Below, in pieces: positions 17,854-24,822 of a stretch of 64,000 nucleotides of DNA. The first letter of the stretch is position 1; the number at the start of each line of letters is the position of its first letter. The notes under the pieces are model-generated. The model was not told the DNA's origin. It did no database searches and saw nothing but the letters and a program-made list of their open reading frames with translations. Source of the stretch: Chryseobacterium indologenes (GTDB taxonomy: Bacteria; Bacteroidota; Bacteroidia; Flavobacteriales; Weeksellaceae); assembly GCA_001013295.1 (NCBI GenBank), contig LAZY01000017.1:46655-110654 (forward strand), in the 5' to 3' direction. The position numbers and the translations under genes are program-made.

Positions 17854-18885
17854 TTGAAATTTTACAGACTTACCCTCGTTGCCTCTTGTCTGTTGACATT
17901 GGTAATGCTTTTTCTGGTGGTCGTTTTCGACTCACTGAAAGATATATATTACGAGACCCCTTTGTTCAAAACGGGTCTTTTGATTTGTATAGTCCTGATC
18001 TTTATCATCAATTGTGTAGTCCTGGAACTTCTGTTCAATTACTATGGAAGAAAACAGGTGAAAGGTCTTTCAGGCATTCTTCCCCAGGAGATCGTTCATG
18101 ATCACGATGAAAACATCACCATCAAAGAACTTGGAGAAAGATTCTCTGACCTTAATCAGCAGAAAGCTACAGAAATTGATACGATGAAGGAAATGGAAAG
18201 CTACCGTAAAGAATATATCGGAAACGTTTCCCATGAACTGAAAACTCCTTTATTTTCTATCCAGGGCTATGTAGAAACCTTGAGAGACGGAGGCGTAGAT
18301 AACCTTACCATTCGCGACAAATATCTTGAAAGGATCGATATATCCGTTGAAAGACTTATCGCTATTGTAAAAGACCTTGACATGATCAACAGGCTGGAGG
18401 CTGGAGAGATCAATCTTACTGTTTCCAAATTCGATGTCAATCTTCTGATCAAAGAAATTTTTGACCTCCTTGATCTTGAAGCAGAAAAACGCAATACCAC
18501 CTTACAGATCCAAACGCTTCACCCACAGATTTTTGTAGAAGCGGATAAACAAAAAATTTCACAGGTTTTCATCAACCTTATTTCCAATGCCATTCACTAT
18601 GCCAACAGGCAGGAGGCAAAAGTAATTGTAAAAACCAGTATCCTGAAAAATAAAGTTCTTATTGAAGTCATAGACAACGGAATGGGTATCAAGTCGGAAC
18701 TCCTGCCAAGAATTTTTGAAAGATTCTACAGAGTGGAAACCAGCAGAAGCAGAAGAGAAGGCGGTTCCGGATTGGGATTGGCCATTGTAAAGCATATCCT
18801 TGAAGCTCACAATGAAAACATTACCGTAGAAAGTGTTTACCTTGAAGGAACAAAATTCAGTTTTATGCTGGAAAAAAGTAAATAA
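17854..18885 (+). CDS. PhoR-like sensor histidine kinase
   Basis: 343 residues beginning with a TTG codon. An ATG only appears 18 codons later, inside the first membrane segment, so TTG is preferred. Two membrane helices (about 8-26 and 38-60) flank a very short outside loop. A linker then leads to the H-box YIGNVSHELKTPLFSIQGYVETL, the N-box NLISNAIHYAN, the G1 box DNGMGI, the F-box RFYRVE and the G2 box GGSGLGLAIV. The lack of a sizeable periplasmic domain fits PhoR-like kinases that sense a membrane transporter or cytoplasmic signal. It is co-transcribed with the response regulator upstream. Confidence 0.92.
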   Translation: MKFYRLTLVASCLLTLVMLFLVVVFDSLKDIYYETPLFKTGLLICIVLIFIINCVVLELLFNYYGRKQVKGLSGILPQEIVHDHDENITIKELGERFSDLNQQKATEIDTMKEMESYRKEYIGNVSHELKTPLFSIQGYVETLRDGGVDNLTIRDKYLERIDISVERLIAIVKDLDMINRLEAGEINLTVSKFDVNLLIKEIFDLLDLEAEKRNTTLQIQTLHPQIFVEADKQKISQVFINLISNAIHYANRQEAKVIVKTSILKNKVLIEVIDNGMGIKSELLPRIFERFYRVETSRSRREGGSGLGLAIVKHILEAHNENITVESVYLEGTKFSFMLEKSK

Positions 18886-18937
18886 TTCCGGCAAAATGTA
18901 AGAAAAAAAAATATTTTAAAAAATCCTGAAATATTTT

Positions 18938-18966
18938 TTTGTCACCTGTCATTTATTATATATTTG
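18938..18966 (+). promoter_or_regulatory. Bacteroidota-type promoter before the pRiA4b ORF-3-like gene
   Basis: TTTG at 18938-18941 and TATATTTG at 18959-18966, with a 17-base spacer. This is the best match to the TTG-N(17-23)-TAnnTTTG consensus in the window. The ATG lies about 47 bases past the predicted start point. Confidence 0.6.
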
Positions 18967-19019
18967 CAACAGAGATTTATCATAATTATAAAGGCAAAAA
19001 AGTAATTTAAGAAACTGAT

Positions 19020-19616
19020 ATGGTTTACAAAATCCGCGTAATATTAGATGCGAAAGAGGATATTTTCCGTGATATTGAAGTAAAGGGAAAGCAATCGTTA
19101 TGGAACTTACATTTAGGAATTAAAAGTGCATTCAATCTGCAGGGCGAAGAGCTTTCTACTTTTAATCTGTTAGAAAATGATGGAACGATCGTAAAGAGTG
19201 TCCCATTGGAAGATATGAGTGATGACGGCGATGGTGAGATTATGTCAGACGTTTACATTGATGAGGCTTTTGAAAATGTAGGTGACAAAGCACAATTCCA
19301 GTATGGACTTCTTGATCTTTGGGAGTTTTTCTGTGAGCTTGTTGAAGTAATCGACGAAAAGAAAGGAGTGAACTATCCAATTACGGTATACAGATTCGGA
19401 AACGTTCCTTTGAAAGCCCCTAGCAAAAACGGAAGTGCAGGAGGAAGCAAAAAGAAATCAGCAATGCCTCTGTTAGATGAAGAATTTGGTTTTGAAGATG
19501 ATTTTGGAAGCGGTGGAAACTTCTCAGACGAGGACGATAGCTTCGACGATGAGGAAGAAGAAGACTACAATGACGATGTCTTTGATGATGAGGATGACAA
19601 TGACGATGAAAGATAG
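19020..19616 (+). CDS. pRiA4b ORF-3-like protein with acidic tail
   Basis: 198 residues. The first ~140 (YKIRVILDAKEDIFRDIEV, SLWNLHLGIKSAFNL, LLDLWEFFCELVEVID, PITVYRFGNVPLKAP) match the plasmid pRiA4b ORF-3 / IS1096 passenger-like family common in Bacteroidota. The last ~50 residues are an almost pure Asp/Glu tail (EDDFGSGGNFSDEDD, DDEEEEDYNDD), suggesting a protein or nucleic-acid mimic surface. The family name derives from mobile DNA, but there is no sign of an insertion sequence here. It has its own promoter and terminator and is thus a stand-alone gene. Function is unknown. Confidence 0.82.
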   Translation: MVYKIRVILDAKEDIFRDIEVKGKQSLWNLHLGIKSAFNLQGEELSTFNLLENDGTIVKSVPLEDMSDDGDGEIMSDVYIDEAFENVGDKAQFQYGLLDLWEFFCELVEVIDEKKGVNYPITVYRFGNVPLKAPSKNGSAGGSKKKSAMPLLDEEFGFEDDFGSGGNFSDEDDSFDDEEEEDYNDDVFDDEDDNDDER

Positions 19617-19631
19617 TCAATAAAATATATC

Positions 19632-19661
19632 AGCCCTGGGTTTTTATCCGGGGCTTTTTTT
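19632..19661 (+). terminator. Terminator of the acidic pRiA4b ORF-3-like gene
   Basis: The inverted repeat AGCCCTGG / CCGGGGCT (one mismatch) with a short T-rich loop, followed by seven T. Confidence 0.75.
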
Positions 19662-19774
19662 GCCCTCTTTACAATTTTCCCATAAGACTGGAAAAACAGA
19701 ATATCAATACTGTTTTGGATATAACGCAAAGATTTCAATTTCTGGCTGCTATAATTTTTTAAGAGAGCAAAGAT

Positions 19775-19890
19775 TGGAATCCATTTCATTGATTCTTTCT
19801 AAGCGAACGTATATCCATGAAGCTTATTCAGCGACAAAGTCGCATGTCTTAGCTCCCTAAAATAAAACATTCACATTATCTTTCTTTGCT
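19775..19890 (+). repeat. Dispersed repeat C, copy 1
   Basis: GGAATCCATTTCATTGATTC, then TTTCTAAGCGAA, AAGCTTATTCA, the palindrome GCGACAAAGTCGC, and CCCTAAAATAAAACA. It matches the element at 63729-63850 along its whole length and part of the one at 63516-63600. No protein-coding content is credible, and the rest of the 19617-20014 gap holds only the terminator of the preceding gene. Confidence 0.7.
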
Positions 19891-20014
19891 TTAAAAAAAA
19901 TAGGCTGTTTCATCCAACAAAAAATAGCTCATATTTTGCACTAATCCTCAAACTTTGAGTCTAATCTCCTTTCCATCCCAAAAAACAATCCTTACTTTTG
20001 TTAAAAATAGATTA

Positions 20015-21364
20015 ATGAAAAAATTAATTTTATTAGCTGTAATTGGTCTGGGAATTGTTTCCTGTACCACTCAAAAAAATACAAGGAAGATGACAGAATT
20101 GCCAAAAGAATGGAAACACACCACCAATATCTACGAAGTAAATATCAGACAATATACTCAGGAAGGAACTTTTAAAGCATTTGCCAAAGAAATGCCCCGC
20201 CTGAAATCTATGGGAGTAAAAACCCTTTGGTTTATGCCGATTACGCCAATTGCTCAGCAGAATAAAAAAGGAAGTCTGGGAAGCCCCTATGCAGCGGCAG
20301 ATTATACCTCTATCAATCCGGAGTTCGGGACATTGCAGGATTTTAAAGATATGGTGAATGAAGCCCACAGGTTGGGGTTCAAAGTAATCATTGACTGGGT
20401 AGCCAATCATACTGGTTGGGATCATGTATGGACGAAAACTCATCCTGAATTTTATTTAAAAGATCCGGATGGTAAATTCCATATTGCTTCAGGGATGGAC
20501 GATATTATCGAACTGGATTATAAGAATCAGGAAATGCGTCAGGCAATGATTGATGCTATGAAATTCTGGGTACAGGAAACAGATATTGACGGGTTCAGAT
20601 GTGATCTTGCTTCATGGGTAGAAGTGGATTTTTGGCAGCAGGCCCGCCCGGAAGTGGAAAAATTAAAACCTCTCTTCTGGCTGGGAGAATTTGACGAGCT
20701 GGAAAGCCCTGAATACGGGAAAGTTTTTGATGCAAGCTATTCCTGGAAATGGATGCACAAATCCGCAGATTATTATAAGAAAAACGAGCCTCTTCAGGAA
20801 CTGAAAGATCTGTTGGTACAATATTCCAATATCGGAGATGCTTCAATGAGAGCCTGGTTTACCTCCAATCATGATGAAAACTCATGGAACGGAACAGAAT
20901 ATGAAAAATATGGCGTGATTACAAAGCCTATGGCTGTATTTTCAGCAACATGGAATGGCGTTCCATTATTGTATTCCGGCCAGGAACTTCCGAATATGAA
21001 AAGATTGGAATTCTTTGAAAAAGATGTGATCAAATGGACCAATACCTATCAGGTAGCGGATTTTTATAAAACACTATTAGATCTTAAAGCTTCCAATCCG
21101 GCTTTAAGAGGCGGAGATTCTAATGTAACGACCTATATTCTGAATACGACAGCAAATGATAAGATTCTGGCCTACGTTAGAAAGAACGGCAAAGACGAAG
21201 TACTGGTCGTTTTAAATATGTCAAAAGATGCGGTTAACTTTACCATAGAGGACGAACATTTATCAGGAGCATTCAGAAATGTTTTTGATAAAACCAAAAG
21301 AGACTTCAATACCGGAAAAGACTTTAGATTCAAAGTTTCAGACTACGCCGTATTTGAAAAGTAA
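20015..21364 (+). CDS. GH13 alpha-amylase family lipoprotein
   Basis: 449 residues with a lipoprotein signal (lipobox IVSC). The TIM-barrel catalytic domain shows region I FKVIIDWVANHTGWDH, region II GFRCDLASWVEVDFW (nucleophile Asp), region III GEFDE (acid/base Glu) and region IV FTSNHDENSW. The Asp-Glu-Asp triad is therefore intact. The C-terminal ~80 residues form the usual all-beta domain. It should hydrolyse alpha-1,4-glucans or oligosaccharides in the envelope. The start at 20015 is the first codon giving a proper lipoprotein signal; the frame stays open 60 bases upstream into the repeat. It is not near a SusCD locus, so it looks like a stand-alone maltodextrin enzyme. Confidence 0.93.
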   Translation: MKKLILLAVIGLGIVSCTTQKNTRKMTELPKEWKHTTNIYEVNIRQYTQEGTFKAFAKEMPRLKSMGVKTLWFMPITPIAQQNKKGSLGSPYAAADYTSINPEFGTLQDFKDMVNEAHRLGFKVIIDWVANHTGWDHVWTKTHPEFYLKDPDGKFHIASGMDDIIELDYKNQEMRQAMIDAMKFWVQETDIDGFRCDLASWVEVDFWQQARPEVEKLKPLFWLGEFDELESPEYGKVFDASYSWKWMHKSADYYKKNEPLQELKDLLVQYSNIGDASMRAWFTSNHDENSWNGTEYEKYGVITKPMAVFSATWNGVPLLYSGQELPNMKRLEFFEKDVIKWTNTYQVADFYKTLLDLKASNPALRGGDSNVTTYILNTTANDKILAYVRKNGKDEVLVVLNMSKDAVNFTIEDEHLSGAFRNVFDKTKRDFNTGKDFRFKVSDYAVFEK

Positions 21365-21430
21365 GGATTAAAGCCCTTAAAGTTTTGGCTTAAACTCTAA
21401 GATCTTAACCGTCGGCTTTTAAAAGATACT

Positions 21431-21495
21431 GCATTCCTCTCCAGTGGAGGGGTGTCAAAATCTTTGATTTTGACGGGGTGATCTACCACTCTCCA
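21431..21495 (+). repeat. Double-hairpin dispersed repeat
   Basis: CCTCTCCAGTGGAGGGG, an imperfect hairpin, is followed by the perfect inverted repeat TCAAAATC-TTT-GATTTTGA, then CGGGGTG. I recall similar double-hairpin elements from intergenic regions of Chryseobacterium-type genomes. Only one copy was seen in this window. Confidence 0.5.
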
Positions 21496-21515
21496 TGTAA
21501 AATTTCAATATTACA

Positions 21516-21956
21516 ATGAACAAACAGGAAATATTAAATATTGTCAACGCAAAAATCACCGACAAGATCCGGTCTTTTGAAAATCTCATTGCCGAAACAC
21601 GTGCGTCCAATAACGATACGAAAAGCTCTATGGGAGACAAATATGAGACGGGCCGTGAAATGCTTCAACAGGAAATCAACAATCTGCAGAGACAGCTTAA
21701 TGAAACACTCAATCAGCAGGCTGTTTTACAAAAAATAACTGCCGATCCTTCAGAAAAAGTACAGAACGGAGCACTGGTAAAAACCAATAAAGGGCTGTTT
21801 TATATTTCTGCATCATTAGGAGAAATTATTTCTGAAAAAGAGAAGATCATGACCGTTTCAGCAGAATCACCACTGGTAAAGATGATGTATGGTAAAAAGA
21901 CAGGTGAATCATTCACCATTAATACTATTCATCAGCATATTGAAAATATCTGGTAA
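21516..21956 (+). CDS. GreA/GreB-like transcription factor domain protein
   Basis: 146 residues. The N-terminal half is predicted coiled coil (KITDKIRSFENLIAETRASN through LQRQLNETLNQQAVLQ), containing SSMGDKYETGREMLQQEI, the pattern shared with GreA/GreB-type factors. The C-terminal ~65 residues (NGALVKTNKGLFYISASLG, SPLVKMMYGKKTGESFTIN) resemble the FKBP-like domain that binds RNA polymerase. Homologues in Flavobacteriia are often mislabelled 3-oxoacyl-ACP synthase, which the sequence does not support. It probably modulates RNA polymerase, although the acidic tip residues of true GreA are not obvious. It has its own terminator. Confidence 0.72.
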   Translation: MNKQEILNIVNAKITDKIRSFENLIAETRASNNDTKSSMGDKYETGREMLQQEINNLQRQLNETLNQQAVLQKITADPSEKVQNGALVKTNKGLFYISASLGEIISEKEKIMTVSAESPLVKMMYGKKTGESFTINTIHQHIENIW

Positions 21957-22020
21957 AAAATATCATAGCGCTATAAAGCAGATATACAGTTGCTTAATAG
22001 AATCTGGATATGGCATCCAT

Positions 22021-22051
22021 AAAAAGCATTCATAAAAATGAGTGCTTTTTT
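22021..22051 (+). terminator. Terminator of the GreA/B-like gene
   Basis: A 13-bp stem (AAAAAGCATTCAT with ATGAGTGCTTTTT, one wobble) with a four-A loop and a T run. Confidence 0.8.
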
Positions 22052-22093
22052 TGATCGTTTTTACTAAATTTGGGGCATAAAATTCTTTTCAAA

Positions 22094-22888
22094 ATGCAAA
22101 ATTACCTGGACCTTTTACAACATATTCTGGATAACGGAACTGATAAAACCGACAGAACCGGTACCGGAACGAGAAGTGTATTCGGCTATCAGCTGAGATA
22201 TGATCTTTCAAAAGGTTTTCCATTGGTAACCACCAAAAAAGTGCATTTGAAATCCATTATTTATGAATTGCTTTGGTTTTTGAAAGGCGATACCAATATT
22301 AAATATCTTAAGGATAACGGAGTAAGCATCTGGGATGAATGGGCTGATGAAAACGGAGACCTGGGACCAGTTTATGGAGCACAGTGGAGAAGCTGGAACG
22401 GAGCAGATGGTAAGGTGGTAGATCAGATCACTGATGTGATTGATCAGATCAAAAAAAATCCTGATTCCAGAAGGCTGATTGTCTCTGCATGGAACGTGGC
22501 AGAAATTCCTAACATGGCATTGGCACCTTGTCACGCACTATTCCAGTTTTATGTAGCAGACGGAAAACTGTCTCTACAGCTGTATCAGAGAAGTGCAGAT
22601 GTTTTTCTGGGAGTCCCTTTCAATATTGCAAGCTATGCATTACTGCTGATGATGGTAGCACAGGTTTGCGATCTGGAAGTAGGGGACTATGTTCACAGCT
22701 TCGGGGATGTTCATATCTATAACAATCACTTTGAACAGGTAAACAGACAGCTTTCAAGGGAAACAAGACCTTTGCCTGTGATGAAACTGAATCCGGAAGT
22801 TAAAGATATTTTTGATTTTGATTTCGGAGATTTTACCTTAGAAAACTATGATCCACATCCGGGGATTAAAGCTCCCGTAGCGATTTAA
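22094..22888 (+). CDS. thyA: Thymidylate synthase
   Basis: Methylates dUMP to dTMP with methylenetetrahydrofolate. From the ATG at 22094 the product is 264 residues, the same as E. coli ThyA; an extra eight upstream codons in frame are not conserved. Key motifs are [12 protein letters not shown] near the N-terminus, [23 protein letters not shown] (phosphate-binding Arg), [12 protein letters not shown] (catalytic Cys), [17 protein letters not shown] and HIYNNH. A dihydrofolate reductase gene often follows thyA but is absent here; the next gene is an unrelated membrane protein. Confidence 0.97.
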   Translation: MQNYLDLLQHILDNGTDKTDRTGTGTRSVFGYQLRYDLSKGFPLVTTKKVHLKSIIYELLWFLKGDTNIKYLKDNGVSIWDEWADENGDLGPVYGAQWRSWNGADGKVVDQITDVIDQIKKNPDSRRLIVSAWNVAEIPNMALAPCHALFQFYVADGKLSLQLYQRSADVFLGVPFNIASYALLLMMVAQVCDLEVGDYVHSFGDVHIYNNHFEQVNRQLSRETRPLPVMKLNPEVKDIFDFDFGDFTLENYDPHPGIKAPVAI

Positions 22889-22984
22889 TTTTGCACCCTA
22901 TATTGATAACACCTTTTTTTATTGGTATAATTCTGTTATTTTTGATGCCTGTGGGAATCACATTCACAAGTTTTGAAAAATAAT

Positions 22985-24424
22985 ATGGAAAAAAAGCAGC
23001 ACAATAATTATCTGGTATTTTTAAATATCCTGATCGTTGTTTACAGTCTTTATATCAGTCTGTCTGTTTTTAAAGAAAAAGCTGTCGTTACAGATGATCT
23101 GGCAGGTGTTTATGCGCTAAGAATGATCCCGGATTCCTATTTCAGCTATATTTATTCTTTTCTGGATTCTACGATAATGGCAGCGAGGCCAGTATCCGGT
23201 ATCATCACCGGTACTTTATCTTTCCTGTCGAAGAATAATGAATCTTTCTACCTTTTAGGAACCCTCTTTTTCCCGCTTTCATTAATAGCGGTATATTGGG
23301 TGGGACGAAAAATGCTCTCAAAAGAACTGGCCAGCCTTATTACTTTGCTGTACTGCTGCTCCATCATAGGAACGAGTATTCAGTTTACTTCCATCATGCT
23401 CAATTCGAATCTTGCCACCATTTTCTTTGTATTGAGTATTTATTATGTTTATGTCCGGAAAAAGATCATTGTAAGTGCCCTGCTTTTTATTGCTTCAGTA
23501 TTGAGTTATGAAATATTCCTTCCTTTAGTACTTCTTCCCCTTTTTCTTATCAGAGAAAATAAGAAAAGGCTCTTGTTTGCACTGTTTACGCTGGGTGTCA
23601 TTATTACCTTCAGAAAGGTGATTCAGCCCTATGTATTCGTGAACTCTTACCAGAGAGACGAGGTAGGTAGAATCTTTGAACTGAAAAGAGTAATGCTTGT
23701 TGTCATATTTTCTGTGAAGCTTTTTGTTAAAGACCTTTTTGTAGGAATTTATAAAGGTTTGGTGAATATCAGAAATCTGAATATTCCGGAATGGATACTA
23801 TCAGTCGTGATTCCTTTCGTCGTGTATAAAGCATTTCGTAATTATGATTTTAAAAGTAAATCAGAATATTTTAAAAAGCTGGGGATGATCTCTTTTGCCG
23901 CCATATTGGTAGGCTTGAGTATTTTTCTTTTTTCATCCTATATTCCTACACTTTTTGGGTTCAATAACAGAAATCTTGGCGCTATACGGCTTTTTTATAC
24001 CTTGCTGATTATTTCGGGAGTTATTTATCTGTCCGTGAAACTGAATGTGCAAAGCAGAATGATCAGTGCTTTTTTTGCAGCAATAGCCTTCCTTTTGGTG
24101 GTGACCAATATCAGAGTGAAAGATTCATGGATCTACGCAAGCCGTTTTAATAATGAACTATTCATTAAATTGAATAAAGCAATCAAGGAAAATCATATTG
24201 AGGGCGGAGATATTTGCCTGGAATATGATGTATTTCATGAACTGAAAACTAATCCTAATCTTACCTTCAGAGAACCTCTTTTTTATGATGACTGGGAAAG
24301 TTCGATGCTTTGCGAAATGAATGGTATTGATCCTAAAAAATTCAAGGTTCACAATATGGATAACAAAAACGATTGTGAAGTGAAGTTTCAGTATAAAAAC
24401 GGAAAGATGTTCCGTATGAAATAA
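22985..24424 (+). CDS. Polytopic membrane protein, GT-C-like, unknown function
   Basis: About 479 residues with roughly ten predicted membrane helices, beginning with YLVFLNILIVVYSLYISLSVF and ending with a soluble C-terminal tail of ~85 residues. The general pattern of an early short loop with acidic residues (TDDLAGVYALRMIPDS), many helices and a C-terminal globular part resembles GT-C membrane glycosyltransferases or O-antigen polymerase-like proteins. No signature motif is clear enough to assign it. The start at 22985 (MEKKQHNN) has an ATG; a TTG four codons earlier is also open. Confidence 0.6.
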   Translation: MEKKQHNNYLVFLNILIVVYSLYISLSVFKEKAVVTDDLAGVYALRMIPDSYFSYIYSFLDSTIMAARPVSGIITGTLSFLSKNNESFYLLGTLFFPLSLIAVYWVGRKMLSKELASLITLLYCCSIIGTSIQFTSIMLNSNLATIFFVLSIYYVYVRKKIIVSALLFIASVLSYEIFLPLVLLPLFLIRENKKRLLFALFTLGVIITFRKVIQPYVFVNSYQRDEVGRIFELKRVMLVVIFSVKLFVKDLFVGIYKGLVNIRNLNIPEWILSVVIPFVVYKAFRNYDFKSKSEYFKKLGMISFAAILVGLSIFLFSSYIPTLFGFNNRNLGAIRLFYTLLIISGVIYLSVKLNVQSRMISAFFAAIAFLLVVTNIRVKDSWIYASRFNNELFIKLNKAIKENHIEGGDICLEYDVFHELKTNPNLTFREPLFYDDWESSMLCEMNGIDPKKFKVHNMDNKNDCEVKFQYKNGKMFRMK

Positions 24425-24577
24425 CCGGAAAACCGGATTATTTACATTATTCCCATATAAAAGCCTTAAATAGGCTCTTCTTTAGTATTTGTTTCTTAAA
24501 TTTGAAAGATATTCATTTACCTGTTCTTATTCTTAGAAAAGGTATAACTAAACGTCAAATTTTGATCACAAAAAGTC

Positions 24578-24796
24578 ATGAAGTATTTAAAAATTAATAT
24601 TGAAGAGAAGGCAGACATTGAAGTCTTAAAAAATATTGTTCTTCAATTGAAAGGAGTGGTTTCAGCAGAAATCATAGATGACGAAAATCCGGAGAGTGAG
24701 CTTAAAAAAGCTTTTGCCAAAACCAAAGAACAGCTGAAAACCGGAGATTACGAGACGCTGGTAAATGACATTTTTGATATTATAATAAAAAAATAA
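24578..24796 (+). CDS. Small hypothetical protein
   Basis: 72 residues, no signal or membrane segment, with predicted strand-helix-strand character (MKYLKINIEEKADIEVLKNIV, GVVSAEIID) followed by a charged helix. The overall size and composition resemble small antitoxin-like proteins of Bacteroidota, but no toxin partner lies beside it. It precedes the M1 aminopeptidase by 26 bases and may share its transcript. A TAAATTTG box lies at 24497. Confidence 0.5.
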   Translation: MKYLKINIEEKADIEVLKNIVLQLKGVVSAEIIDDENPESELKKAFAKTKEQLKTGDYETLVNDIFDIIIKK

Positions 24797-24822
24797 ATTT
24801 AAAATAATAATAAAGTAGACCG

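Noticed and set aside
19020..19616. Insertion sequence remnant, from the IS1096-passenger name of the family
   Set aside because: No transposase or terminal inverted repeats flank it, and it has its own promoter and terminator.
19660..19860. 66-codon open frame on the plus strand
   Set aside because: It runs through dispersed repeat C and the upstream terminator region; composition and position indicate non-coding repeat DNA.
22094..22888. Missing dihydrofolate reductase after thyA as an anomaly
   Set aside because: thyA and the reductase gene are not always adjacent, and the partner may be elsewhere in the genome.
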